Shown here piece by piece: positions 6,641-15,679 of a DNA stretch of 51,879 nt. Origin of the DNA: Ruminococcus sp. AM22-13 (GTDB lineage: Bacteria > Bacillota > Clostridia > Lachnospirales > Lachnospiraceae); assembly GCF_003471165.1 (NCBI RefSeq), contig NZ_QRIL01000029.1, positions 1 through 51,879 on the forward strand, given 5' to 3'. Position 1 is the first letter of the stretch; every line of letters starts with the position of its first letter. The notes under the pieces were generated by a model. It was not told the origin of the DNA. It worked only from the letters and a program-made list of their open reading frames with translations, and did not search any database. A program made the position numbers and the translations under genes.

Positions 6641-7900
6641 ATGAAAATGAATAAATCAGTATTGCAAAGAAGTATCATTTTTATATTGTGCAGCTGCATC
6701 CTTTTTTCAATCTGTCCGGTTTATGCTTTTGCAGCAGAAAATCAGAAAGAGAAAATTGTCAGGATTGGTGTACCGGATGATACATATGATAAGATAAATG
6801 AAAATGGAAAAAGAAGCGGATACGGCTATGAATATCTGCAGAAAATCGCAGGTTATACCGGGTGGAACTATGAATATGTAGATTGTACATGGGAAAATTG
6901 TTTTGACAAATTAAAAAATGATGAGCTGGATATTATAGAAGGAATCTCTTATACGAAGGAACGGGCAGAGAATATGCTTTTTTCCGGTATTCCAATGGGA
7001 GACGAAAGATATTGTGTCTACGTAAAACCCGATCATACAGACATCTCATCCTCTGACACTGCATCTTTCAATGGGAAAAAGATTGGAGTGCTTATGGATT
7101 ACCTGCCGGAAATGGTATTGAACGAGTGGGAAAAGAAATATAATCTGCATATACAGCATGTCAATGTTTCAAATAATGAAGATGCTTTAAAGAAAATTGC
7201 AGACGGAGAAATTGACGGTTTTGTATCGTTAGAGGATTCCCGTCTGGGTGGGTACGGAATGGCGGCCTTAACGAATATCGGAAGTTCAAAAATATATTTT
7301 GCAATCGGCCAGAGTCATTCTGATTTAAAGACAGAGCTGGATAATGCTATGAGAAGGATCACAGATGATAATCCTTATTATGCAGATGAACTGCATAAGC
7401 AGTTTCTATCAGTGGACAGGGTATATTTTCTGACGGGAGAAGAACAGAAATGGCTGTCAGAGCATGGAGCAATCAAAATCGGTTATTTGATAAACGATGG
7501 CGGGGTCAGTACTCTTGATACAGAAACCGGAAAAGTGAGCGGCCTGATCACGGATTACATCCAGCTTGCACAAAACTGCCTGGAAGGGCAGACTTTGAAA
7601 TTTTATATCAAGTGGTATGATTCACAAGAGGATATGCAAAAAGCGTTGCATGATGGAGAAATTGATATGATTTTTCATGTGATGCAAAATACGAATGCTG
7701 CCGAAGAACTGGGCTATGATTTAACAGATACTGTCTGGAAGTACAATATGGCGGCTACAACGGTTAAAAAGAGTTTTGATGAAAATGCTGAAAATACGGT
7801 TGCGATACCAAGAGAAGACAGTGATTTGAAGTTTTATGTTTCCTACAATTATCCACAGTGGCATACTTTACAATTGGTTTTAAAACAGAAAATGCTGTAA
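6641..7900 (+). CDS. Tandem solute-binding sensor protein, probably truncated
   Basis: 419 residues: a signal peptide (about residues 1-31, ending VYAFAAENQ), then two bacterial solute-binding (SBP_bac_3) domains. The first is at about 38-265 and starts with IVRIGVPDDTYDKINENGKRS and its YGYEYLQKIAGYTGW motif. The second starts near 278 with IKIGYLINDGG. The layout matches the sensor half of the hybrid kinase 200 nt downstream, but the membrane segment and kinase are absent. It stops in the middle of the second lobe with LVLKQKML. The next frame continues with KTENAVRQFF after the stop, so a frameshift near 7880 may have ended a longer gene. It could instead work as a secreted binding partner. 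ATG chosen for GGGAGAG. First gene behind the riboswitch. Confidence 0.75.
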   Translation: MKMNKSVLQRSIIFILCSCILFSICPVYAFAAENQKEKIVRIGVPDDTYDKINENGKRSGYGYEYLQKIAGYTGWNYEYVDCTWENCFDKLKNDELDIIEGISYTKERAENMLFSGIPMGDERYCVYVKPDHTDISSSDTASFNGKKIGVLMDYLPEMVLNEWEKKYNLHIQHVNVSNNEDALKKIADGEIDGFVSLEDSRLGGYGMAALTNIGSSKIYFAIGQSHSDLKTELDNAMRRITDDNPYYADELHKQFLSVDRVYFLTGEEQKWLSEHGAIKIGYLINDGGVSTLDTETGKVSGLITDYIQLAQNCLEGQTLKFYIKWYDSQEDMQKALHDGEIDMIFHVMQNTNAAEELGYDLTDTVWKYNMAATTVKKSFDENAENTVAIPREDSDLKFYVSYNYPQWHTLQLVLKQKML

Positions 7901-8003
7901 GACAATTCTTTGTGTTGTGTTTCTGGCGGCCCCGGTCAGGGCGGCAGATTCAGATGAAGATATTGATACGGCAGTGCAATTTTATTAAATTAGGAGGTTG
8001 ACA

Positions 8004-8092
<89 letters not shown>

Positions 8093-8103
8093 GGAGATTT
8101 AAT

Positions 8104-10932
8104 ATGATTTCGAGAGCAAAGAAATATGTGGCAGTATTACTGGCTTTTGTATGCGTGTGTATGATATTTTCTCCCCAGACTGCATATGCAGCCGAGGACA
8201 GTTCGCAGCATGAAACTGTCAAAGTCGGTTTCTTTGCCATGGATGGTTATCATGTGATGGATGAAGAAGGCAACCGCAGTGGGTATGGCTATGATTTTCT
8301 TCGGCTGATGGCCCGTTATTGGGATGTAGATTACGAATATGTCGGATATGATAAGAGCTGGGATGATATGCAGCAGATGCTTGAAGATGGCGAGATTGAC
8401 ATGGTAACATCTGCCCGCAAAACACCGGACAGAGAAGAAAAGTTTGATTTTTCACGTCCGATCGGAACCAATTATGGGATGCTGACCGTCCGCAGTGACA
8501 ACAGCACGATTGTGGACGGCAATTACAGCACTTACAACGGTATGCGTGTGGCGCTTTTGAACGGAAACACCCGGAATGAAGAGTTTGCGGATTTTGCAGA
8601 CGACAAAGGATTTACATATGTTCCATCTTATTTTGATACGACCACAGAAATGGATGAAGCCCTTCAGAGCGAAAAAGTTGATGCGATTGTTACCAGTTCT
8701 CTGAGAAAAACAAACAATGAGCGAATCGTGGAGAAATTTGGCAGCAGCGATTTCTATGTCATTGTTAAAAAGGGCAATACAGAATTGCTGAATGAGATCA
8801 ATTATGCAATCGATCAGATGAATGCGGTTGAGGGTGACTGGAAAACGACGCTTTACAATAAAAATTATGAAAGCATAGAAACTAAGAATCTGGAATATAC
8901 GGAGAAAGAAAAAAGTATTATTTCACAGTATTCCAAGGACAACCCGCTTCATGTTCTGTGTGATCCGACCCGTTATCCATATTCTTATAATGAAAATGGT
9001 GAGATGAAGGGTATTATCCCGGATTACTTCCGGAAAATTGCAGACTATGCCGGGATTTCCTATGAGTTTCTTACACCTGCTACCAGAGATGAGTATATTG
9101 CTTATCAGAAAAATACGGAAACCACAGATATGAGCATCGATGCACGCCTGGAAACAGATAACTATGCTGAGACGAAAAAATGGGGGATTACTGCACCTTT
9201 CATTACGATGCAGCTGGCAAGGGTGACACGGCGTGACTTTGATGGAAAAATTAATGTTGTTGCTACTGTTGACCAGACAGCATCAAATTCAATTGAAGAT
9301 GCAATGGCACCCGGTGCAGAAAAACTGATGTGCAGTACCCGACAGGAAATGATGGAAGCTGTCCGTGAGGGTAAAGCAGATGCTGCCTTCGTCTACTATT
9401 ACATGGCACAGGCGTTTGTGAACAGTGACACTACGGGCACCATGACATATACTCTGCTAGAACAGCCTACATTCACCTACCGCATGGTAATTTCATCAAC
9501 TGAGAACCATGCGCTGGCTGGTATTCTGACGAAAGCAATGTATGCCATGCCCCAAAATCTTGTTGAAGATCTTGCGGCAAAGTATACCGCATACAAAGCA
9601 ACAGAGCTGACATTTGCTGACTGGATCCGTCTGCATCCTGGTGCTACTGTTTTGGCTCTTCTTATTTTTGGATGGCTGCTGACTGCTATGGCTGTGATCA
9701 TGGTACGTCTCAATGCAAGAAAAAAAGCTCAGAAGGCGGCCCAGGAGAAAGCTGAGGAAATGGCGGAACTGGCAGAGCATGCACAGGCTGCAAACAAGGC
9801 AAAAACAGCATTTCTGTCACATATGTCCCATGATATGAGGACACCGATGAATGCAATCATAGGATTTACCGGTATTGCAATGAAAAACAATCTGTCGGAC
9901 GAAGTGAAAAATTATCTGGAAAAGATTGACGAAAGCTCAGAGCATTTACTGTCGCTGATCAATGATATATTAGATCTGACCCGCATCGAAAGTGGAAAAG
10001 TGAATTACAATCCGGTACCGGCGGATGTGAAAAACATTACAGATTCTGCATTGGATATTACAAAAGGCTTTCTTACGAACAGGGATATCAACTTTAAGAT
10101 TCAGCGTGAAGAAGCAAAGATTCCAAATGTACTTGTGGATCCTGCACGCCTGCGTGATGTGCTGGTCAATATTCTGAGCAATGCCGTGAAATTCACTCCG
10201 GATGGAGGGACGATTACATTTGAAGCCCGGTGTCAGGAAAAGGGCGGGGATGGATATATAAATATGCGTTACCGCATTTCGGATACTGGTATTGGCATGA
10301 GTGAGGAATTTACAAAAGAAGTTTTTGAGGAATTTGCACAGGAAGATTCCGGTGTGAGAACGCAGTACCATGGAGTTGGACTGGGGATGGCTATCGTAAA
10401 GAAGTATGTAGATATGATGGGTGGAACCATTTCCGTGCAGAGTAAAAAGCATGAGGGAACCACATTTACTGTGGATATTCCTTTGGAAATTACAGATAAG
10501 AAATGTAATAAGTCAGACACAGGTATTTCTGAAAAGGTGAATCTTACAGGTGTGAATGTCCTTCTTGCAGAGGATAATGAACTAAATGCAGAGATTGCTG
10601 CCGTGCAGTTGGAAGAGTTCGGGATGAATGTAGAAAGAGCTGTGGATGGAAAGAATGCTGTTGAGATTTTCAGAAATCATCCGAAAGGTACATTTGATGT
10701 AATCCTGATGGATGTCATGATGCCTGAAATGAATGGTTATGAAGCGACAAAAGCAATCAGGGCAATGAATGACAGACCGGATGGAAAAAACATTCCTATT
10801 ATAGCAATGACAGCTAATTCATTTGCAGAAGATGTTCAGGCATCACTGGATGCCGGAATGAACGCACATTTGTCAAAGCCGATTGTGATTGATGAAGTTA
10901 TAAAAACGATTTTAAGGTATGTATATAATTGA
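8104..10932 (+). CDS. Hybrid sensor histidine kinase with two solute-binding domains
   Basis: 942 residues. A signal peptide (1-29) leads to two extracytoplasmic SBP_bac_3 domains at about 38-265 and 285-515 and a membrane segment at about 526-548. A short coiled linker (KKAQKAAQEKAEEMAELAEH) is followed by HisKA with phospho-acceptor His576 in SHMSHDMRTPMNA. HATPase_c has an N box at NILSNAVKF, G1 at DTGIGM and G2 at GVGLGMAI. A C-terminal receiver has Asp870 in LMDVMMPEMNG and the conserved Lys in LSKP. It should sense a small solute outside and pass phosphate His-Asp to an HPt protein, encoded next. It lies behind the riboswitch and the GACA tract, and its ribosome binding site abuts the tract. 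No output domain such as GGDEF is present. Confidence 0.95.
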   Translation: MISRAKKYVAVLLAFVCVCMIFSPQTAYAAEDSSQHETVKVGFFAMDGYHVMDEEGNRSGYGYDFLRLMARYWDVDYEYVGYDKSWDDMQQMLEDGEIDMVTSARKTPDREEKFDFSRPIGTNYGMLTVRSDNSTIVDGNYSTYNGMRVALLNGNTRNEEFADFADDKGFTYVPSYFDTTTEMDEALQSEKVDAIVTSSLRKTNNERIVEKFGSSDFYVIVKKGNTELLNEINYAIDQMNAVEGDWKTTLYNKNYESIETKNLEYTEKEKSIISQYSKDNPLHVLCDPTRYPYSYNENGEMKGIIPDYFRKIADYAGISYEFLTPATRDEYIAYQKNTETTDMSIDARLETDNYAETKKWGITAPFITMQLARVTRRDFDGKINVVATVDQTASNSIEDAMAPGAEKLMCSTRQEMMEAVREGKADAAFVYYYMAQAFVNSDTTGTMTYTLLEQPTFTYRMVISSTENHALAGILTKAMYAMPQNLVEDLAAKYTAYKATELTFADWIRLHPGATVLALLIFGWLLTAMAVIMVRLNARKKAQKAAQEKAEEMAELAEHAQAANKAKTAFLSHMSHDMRTPMNAIIGFTGIAMKNNLSDEVKNYLEKIDESSEHLLSLINDILDLTRIESGKVNYNPVPADVKNITDSALDITKGFLTNRDINFKIQREEAKIPNVLVDPARLRDVLVNILSNAVKFTPDGGTITFEARCQEKGGDGYINMRYRISDTGIGMSEEFTKEVFEEFAQEDSGVRTQYHGVGLGMAIVKKYVDMMGGTISVQSKKHEGTTFTVDIPLEITDKKCNKSDTGISEKVNLTGVNVLLAEDNELNAEIAAVQLEEFGMNVERAVDGKNAVEIFRNHPKGTFDVILMDVMMPEMNGYEATKAIRAMNDRPDGKNIPIIAMTANSFAEDVQASLDAGMNAHLSKPIVIDEVIKTILRYVYN

Positions 10933-10983
10933 TTAGCAGAGGTTCATGAATTAGTGGAATACAATTGACAGGAGGACTAAAAT

Positions 10984-11337
10984 ATGACAATGCGAGAGTG
11001 CTATGAAGCTATTGGAGGAAACTATAAAGCTGTCCTGGGACGCCTTCACAGCGAAGCACTGATTCGGAGATTTACATTAAAGTTCCTTGAAGACCAGAGT
11101 TATCTACAGTTAAAACAGGCATTGGAAAATAAAAATTATGAAGATGCTTTCCGCGGTGCACACACACTGAAAGGGGTTTGCCAGAATCTTTCTTTTGACC
11201 ATCTGTATGAGGTTAGTAACGAGTTAACAGAACTTTTGAGAGATAGGACCGGAGAGCAGCCGGGGATACCAGAGGCAGTGGAAAAAGTAACAGAAGTATA
11301 TGAGATGACGATTGAAGAAATTAAGAAGGGACTGTAG
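10984..11337 (+). CDS. Stand-alone HPt phosphotransfer protein
   Basis: 117 residues, a single four-helix HPt bundle. The phospho-accepting His60 is in the AHTLKGVCQNLSF motif, the family's HxLKGxxxxLG signature. It begins 51 nt after the hybrid kinase with a strong GGAGG and surely completes that phosphorelay, taking phosphate from the kinase receiver domain. The final response regulator is not encoded nearby. The N-terminal MTMRECYEAIGGNYKAVLGR is typical of gut-Firmicute HPt proteins paired with such kinases. Confidence 0.93.
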   Translation: MTMRECYEAIGGNYKAVLGRLHSEALIRRFTLKFLEDQSYLQLKQALENKNYEDAFRGAHTLKGVCQNLSFDHLYEVSNELTELLRDRTGEQPGIPEAVEKVTEVYEMTIEEIKKGL

Positions 11338-11436
11338 CATTAAGTGATGCGACATGACTTTCTGCCTTGAATCAAGTGCTTGGAAGATCATAAAAAAAAC
11401 GTATTGACATTAAGCAGTACGACTAATGAGAATAAA

Positions 11437-11765
11437 GTTTTTATCAGGATCAGCCATTTATCGGTTTTCCGCATTTGGTAGTTCTAACTCCCAAGAAAGA
11501 AATTATCTGTGAGTTCAATAAATTTATTGGACTATATTTTGTAGGGGCAATTCAAAAGGCGAAAAGAGGGAGATATAATTACAACTCGAAGCTTAATAAT
11601 AAAGAGATTAAGAAATTGATGATATCTGTACCGGTTACAAATGGGAATGAAATTGATTGTAAATATATGGAAAATACCGTCAGAGAAATGATGAGTGAGA
11701 AGATAGCACAGCTGATTACAGAGATGAATCGGTTAACTGGTACTAATCAAGAAGGAGAGGATTAA
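11437..11765 (+). pseudogene. C-terminal piece of a restriction specificity-type protein
   Basis: From about 11437 an open frame without a credible start gives FYQDQPFIGFPHLVVLTPK, then FNKFIGLYFVGAIQKAKRG, RYNYNSKLNNKEIKKLMIS and CKYMENTVREM. This order is what I know from the last target-recognition domain of type I/IIG restriction specificity proteins (HsdS-like, Eco57I-like). Everything upstream of it is missing. Together with the PglZ relic it suggests a decayed defence locus. Length of the original gene and subtype cannot be told. Confidence 0.55.
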
Positions 11766-12030
11766 TAATCCTCTCCTTCTTCAATATTATATGATTTTTT
11801 CGAAAAATTTTTTACAGTGTTGTCGATCAATGCATCTCCCATACGACTTGGATCGAATGGAATGGCAATAATTGATGTAATCTGTTCACCCTCGCACCAG
11901 TTTCGGGCTTTTTCCTTGGCATGATGAGGATCTGGAGCTGTGATAAAAAGAATCTTCCTGTAGCAGGACAGATTTTGGTAGCTTATTGTTTCTACAATCA
12001 GTATCCATGTCTTCTTTTTAGCGCTGGATA
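11762..12030 (-). pseudogene. Unidentified minus-strand gene fragment
   Basis: A minus-strand frame ending at 11762 reads KILFITAPDPHHAKEKARNW, then EGEQITSIIAIPFDPSRMGD and FSKKSYNIEEGEDY. It looks coding (strand-helix alternation, acidic tail), but its upstream part overlaps the plus-strand small gene and cannot all be real. I do not recognise it. It converges on the restriction fragment with 4 nt overlap and is probably another relic of the island. Confidence 0.35.
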
Positions 12031-12079
12031 ATTCTATGCCAAATTGCACACTATAACATATAGAACAGGAGGAATGCTT

Positions 12080-12265
12080 ATGACATTGGAACAGGTTGTA
12101 TTGACAATGATTAATGACAAATTGCTTGATAATGGACAGATTTCCGAAAAACTGCATAGCAGTATCCAGAAAGACATTATAACCTTGAATACATTCAATA
12201 CAGTAGTTGCGAAGAATGGAGAACAGATGGACAGTTCAGGTGAATATTGCCAGAGAATCAGTTGA
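12080..12265 (+). CDS. Small protein upstream of the recombinase
   Basis: 61 residues (MTLEQVVLTMINDKLLDNGQ start) with a good AGGAGG 7 nt before the ATG. The first 35 residues resemble the short SHOCT-like helical proteins often found just before large serine recombinases in clostridial elements (helix-LLDNGQISEKLHSSI-helix). The remainder (VVAKNGEQMDSSGEYCQRIS) is unremarkable and may be a frameshifted tail. It ends 15 nt before the recombinase and is likely co-transcribed. Function unknown. Confidence 0.55.
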   Translation: MTLEQVVLTMINDKLLDNGQISEKLHSSIQKDIITLNTFNTVVAKNGEQMDSSGEYCQRIS

Positions 12266-12280
12266 TTGGAAAGGAATAAC

Positions 12281-13966
12281 ATGGATATTTATGCAACCCG
12301 TGAGGAACTGAAATCCCGGCAAAAAAATATATTTGATTTGAAACTGAATGTGGCGTATTATGCCCGAGTCAGTACAGATAAGGATGAACAGAAAACCTCT
12401 ATTGAGCATCAGTGGACTTTTTTTGAACAACTGATTTCAGATGTAAAGAATTGGACGCTTGTAGATGGTTATATAGATGAAGGAATTTCAGGTATTACAG
12501 TAACCCACAGAGAGGAATTCCAGAGAATGCTTCAGGATGCAAAAGCTGGAAAAATCGATCTTATCATCACTAAAGAGATTACCCGTTTTGCCCGAAACGT
12601 ATTAGATAGTATACGATATACAAGAGAACTTCTGGACTGTGGAACTGCTGTCTGGTTCCGGAATGATAATATCAATACATTAGATGAGGATTCGGAACTC
12701 AGGCTGTCAATCATGTCTGGTATTGCACAGGAAGAAAGCAGAAAACTTTCAAGTCGTGTGCGTTTTGGTCATGCAAGATCCATACAGAATGGTGTGGTTC
12801 TTGGTAATTCACATATATATGGATGGGACAAGCGAAACGGAAAATTGTTTTTGAATCCTGAAGAGGCAAAAATGGTACAGCTTATTTTTGAAAAATATGC
12901 CTTGGGAAACTGGTCTACCCATTCACTGGAACAATTTTTATGGGAATGTGGATATAGAAATTATAAAGGGGGAAAGATAGACAGCCATGTGATTGCAAAT
13001 ATCATCCGAAACCCTAAATATAAGGGTTACTATGTGGGCGGAAAAGTAAAAATAGTTGATCTTTTTACTAAGAAACAAAAATTCTTGCCTGAAGATGAAT
13101 GGGTGATGTATAAAGACGATGGTACCCATGTCCCTGCAATTGTGGATGAAAAACTGTGGGAAGACGCAAACAGGATTCTTGAAGAAAGAAGTAAAAATAT
13201 CAAATCGAAAAAAACTTCTTATAAGCAGGACAATCTTTTTACCGGCCTTGTACATTGTGCGGAAGATGGAGCTGCATATTGGCTGAAAGTCAGAACTGTC
13301 CGCGGAAAAGATGCAAAGACCTGGGTATGCAGTCATCGCATAAAACAGGGTGCAGTTTCCTGCAGATCCAAACCGGTAAAAGAAGAAATCCTGCTTGAGA
13401 TGATATCGGATGTTTATAACAATCTGGCTCAAAGCAATAAAAGTATATTGCACAAATATCTGGAACTTTATGAGAAAGAGCTTAACAAAACAGAAGGAAC
13501 TGAAGAAAAAATTGACAACATACAGCATGAAATAACAGTACTGGAACAGAAGAGAGATAAATTGTTGGATTACAATATGGGCGGATACATTTCTGATACG
13601 GAATTTTTAAGCAGAAACAAGACTTTTACACAGCAGATTACAGAGAAAAAAGCGGATCTGGAGCAATTGAAAAGCATGAAACCTCTTTCGAAAACAGAAT
13701 TGTTAGATCAGATGGGTAGAATACTAGACTATGCAAAAGAGTACTCCTACGTAAAAACCAAAGATATCACCAGAGCTATGATAGAAAATACAATCAGTAA
13801 TATAGAAATAACTCCGGTTAATGAAAAGAAAGCAGAAGTGATGATCATATTTAAAAGTGGAAGTCTGCACAGTTCTGAGTCTGTTATTCCGGCACTGGGA
13901 CAGGAAAAAACTTATACTACAGAGACAGGGTATGAGTATGTTGTGCATTCAGGGATTTCGATGTAG
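12281..13966 (+). CDS. Large serine recombinase
   Basis: 561 residues, the standard size for TnpX/TndX-type site-specific recombinases. The resolvase domain (about 24-170) has the nucleophile Ser31 in YYARVSTDKDEQ and the catalytic Arg in TRFARNVLDSIRYTREL. The Recombinase domain (about 190-300) contains IYGWDKRNGK and IIRNPKYKGYYVGG. A zinc-ribbon (about 310-375) follows with spaced Cys in LVHCAED, WVCSH and VSCRS, and then a long coiled coil (about 395-470). It looks intact. No matching attachment sites were identified, and the surrounding relics make the element's borders unclear. ATG chosen for GGAAAGGA; an upstream TTG overlaps the preceding gene. Confidence 0.95.
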   Translation: MDIYATREELKSRQKNIFDLKLNVAYYARVSTDKDEQKTSIEHQWTFFEQLISDVKNWTLVDGYIDEGISGITVTHREEFQRMLQDAKAGKIDLIITKEITRFARNVLDSIRYTRELLDCGTAVWFRNDNINTLDEDSELRLSIMSGIAQEESRKLSSRVRFGHARSIQNGVVLGNSHIYGWDKRNGKLFLNPEEAKMVQLIFEKYALGNWSTHSLEQFLWECGYRNYKGGKIDSHVIANIIRNPKYKGYYVGGKVKIVDLFTKKQKFLPEDEWVMYKDDGTHVPAIVDEKLWEDANRILEERSKNIKSKKTSYKQDNLFTGLVHCAEDGAAYWLKVRTVRGKDAKTWVCSHRIKQGAVSCRSKPVKEEILLEMISDVYNNLAQSNKSILHKYLELYEKELNKTEGTEEKIDNIQHEITVLEQKRDKLLDYNMGGYISDTEFLSRNKTFTQQITEKKADLEQLKSMKPLSKTELLDQMGRILDYAKEYSYVKTKDITRAMIENTISNIEITPVNEKKAEVMIIFKSGSLHSSESVIPALGQEKTYTTETGYEYVVHSGISM

Positions 13967-14064
13967 ATATTGTACTTATATATGGAATTGTTCTGCGGAG
14001 GTTACGAAAAATAAAAAGTAGTGAATATTTCAGTTTGAAACAATATATAAAACAGGTGTAAGAC

Positions 14065-15354
14065 ATGGCAAATACAAAAAAAAGATGGACAGCCGACGAA
14101 ATCGAAATATTAAAAAGATACTATCCCGCAGAAGGAGATCAGGTCTGTGAAAGATTATCTGGAAGAACTGCAAAAAGCTGCAGGATCCAGGCATCAAAAA
14201 TGGAAATATCCAAAAATATTTCATCTTCAGCAATTGTACAGAATGATGGTAAATATATCAGGTTATGGACAGAGGAAGAAGATAAAATACTCAGAGAGTA
14301 TTATGCTGCGGAGGGCAGTAATGTTCGTTTTCGTTTAAATCAGAGGTCTGCAGAATCCTGCAGAGGAAGAGCTTCTGCATTAGGACTTACTTATTCCGGG
14401 GCAAACAGAAAATGGAGCAGCAACGAAGATGAAATTCTGAGAAACTATTATCCAACAGAAGGTGCTGAAGTTCAGAAAAGACTGAAGGGAAGATCAAAAG
14501 AGGCATGTAATAAAAGAGCTGCCAAATTAGGTCTCTGCACACAGGGAAGAAAAGAATGGACTGCAGAAGAAGATGAAATTATAAGAACATATTACAAAGC
14601 GGAAGGCAGGAAAGTAGCAGAACGATTGGAAGGGAGAACGATGACTGCCTGTCAGTCCAGAGCTAAGTACTTACATGTCAGATCAGACAATAACAGACTT
14701 CCATGGACACAGGAAGAGGATGCGATCATTACCCGATATTATGAAGAAAAAGGCGCCGGGTATGTGCATACTCTCATTCCTGAAAGATCTCCTCAGGCAT
14801 GCAAATACAGAGCGATGATTCTGGGATTAAGCAGGAAAAACAATGATCCATGGACAAAAGCCGAAGAGAAGATACTGAAGAAATACTACCCGGTTGAGGG
14901 CAGCAATGTTTGTAAACGTCTGAATAACCGTACCAGAAATGCCTGTATCAGCAAGGCAGCCCAATTACACCTGCAATATGGACTGCCTATGTATAAAGGA
15001 CCTGTGTTGGATGAATGGATCATACTGGCAGTGAAACAGGGAATCACAAAAGTAAAACAATCTATGACATACAGTGAGATAACCTTTAAACTCGGAAAAC
15101 TCCCTGAACTGCATTTGAAACTGAAATGTGATGAAACCGGGAGATTCAGGGTTTCTGAGAATTCTGTTCTTTTGGATGAAAAAGAATATGACAGACAACA
15201 GGTTGAGAATCTTGTGGTTACAATGGGGCTTCAGATAGAAGAAAACAAAATTATTTTAAACAGCCGCGAAGAAGAGATAGAAGATGATATTTTCAGACTG
15301 ATAGTAGGATGTTACCTGATTTATTTCATGCATTATTTTATGGAATTGCTATAG
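14065..15354 (+). CDS. Six-repeat Myb/SANT-like DNA-binding protein
   Basis: 429 residues built mainly of six Myb/SANT-like helix-turn-helix repeats whose first Trp falls at residues 8, 68, 117, 165, 214 and 263, a spacing of about 49. Each has the pattern W-T-x-E-E-D-x-I-L-x-x-Y-Y-x-x-E-G followed by V-x-x-R-L-x-x-R-(S/T)-x-x-A-C-x-x-R-A. The last 120 residues are a different domain (EWIILAVKQGITKVKQSMTY onward), which I do not recognise. Tandem Myb repeats are common in eukaryotes but few bacterial proteins carry six; this one would bind an extended DNA site. It lies about 100 nt downstream of the serine recombinase on the same strand, with AGGTG before the ATG. A role in recombination or regulation is only suggested by position. 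Confidence 0.8.
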   Translation: MANTKKRWTADEIEILKRYYPAEGDQVCERLSGRTAKSCRIQASKMEISKNISSSAIVQNDGKYIRLWTEEEDKILREYYAAEGSNVRFRLNQRSAESCRGRASALGLTYSGANRKWSSNEDEILRNYYPTEGAEVQKRLKGRSKEACNKRAAKLGLCTQGRKEWTAEEDEIIRTYYKAEGRKVAERLEGRTMTACQSRAKYLHVRSDNNRLPWTQEEDAIITRYYEEKGAGYVHTLIPERSPQACKYRAMILGLSRKNNDPWTKAEEKILKKYYPVEGSNVCKRLNNRTRNACISKAAQLHLQYGLPMYKGPVLDEWIILAVKQGITKVKQSMTYSEITFKLGKLPELHLKLKCDETGRFRVSENSVLLDEKEYDRQQVENLVVTMGLQIEENKIILNSREEEIEDDIFRLIVGCYLIYFMHYFMELL

Positions 15355-15380
15355 TTATGGAGTATTATGTACGGAATAAA

Positions 15381-15432
15381 GGAAGAATGTCAAAAAAAGT
15401 GAATTCGAATTCACTTTTTTCGATACTCTTCC
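15381..15432. terminator. Bidirectional palindromic terminator
   Basis: A 28-bp perfect palindrome (AAAAAAGTGAATTC and its complement, 15393-15420) sits inside an outer, imperfect 11-bp stem (GGAAGAATGTC with GATACTCTTCC). It ends the Myb gene and would work in both directions. Confidence 0.75.
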
Positions 15433-15435
15433 TTT

Positions 15436-15643
15436 TTTCGTATCAAATATAAGAGCAGGCATCATATGCTATGATGGAATGAATCTGTGCAAACAGGATA
15501 GGCTTGATGCCTGGGGCAATCTTTGGATTGCCTTTACATAGTATCCGCTTTCAAAAAATAAAATATTTTGTGTTTTTGAAAGTGATATCTTGCATATACT
15601 ATTAGCAGACAGTATTATAAGTACATCGAAGCAGTTTCAATAA
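15436..15643. other. Non-coding stretch with two hairpins
   Basis: About 200 bp without a plausible gene. It holds GGCAATC-TTTG-GATTGCC followed by TTT (terminator-like, 15514-15534) and CTTTCAAAAA...TTTTTGAAAG (15548-15582, 10-bp stem). Neither fits a known RNA family that I recognise. The second hairpin is 60-100 bp ahead of the ATPase relic. Confidence 0.5.
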
Positions 15644-15679
15644 ATGAAAAATCTTAAACTTTTGAAAGTCAGTAACGAT

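Noticed and set aside
9970..10452. Minus-strand frame inside the kinase gene
   Set aside because: Shadow frame of a certain gene, with no independent support.
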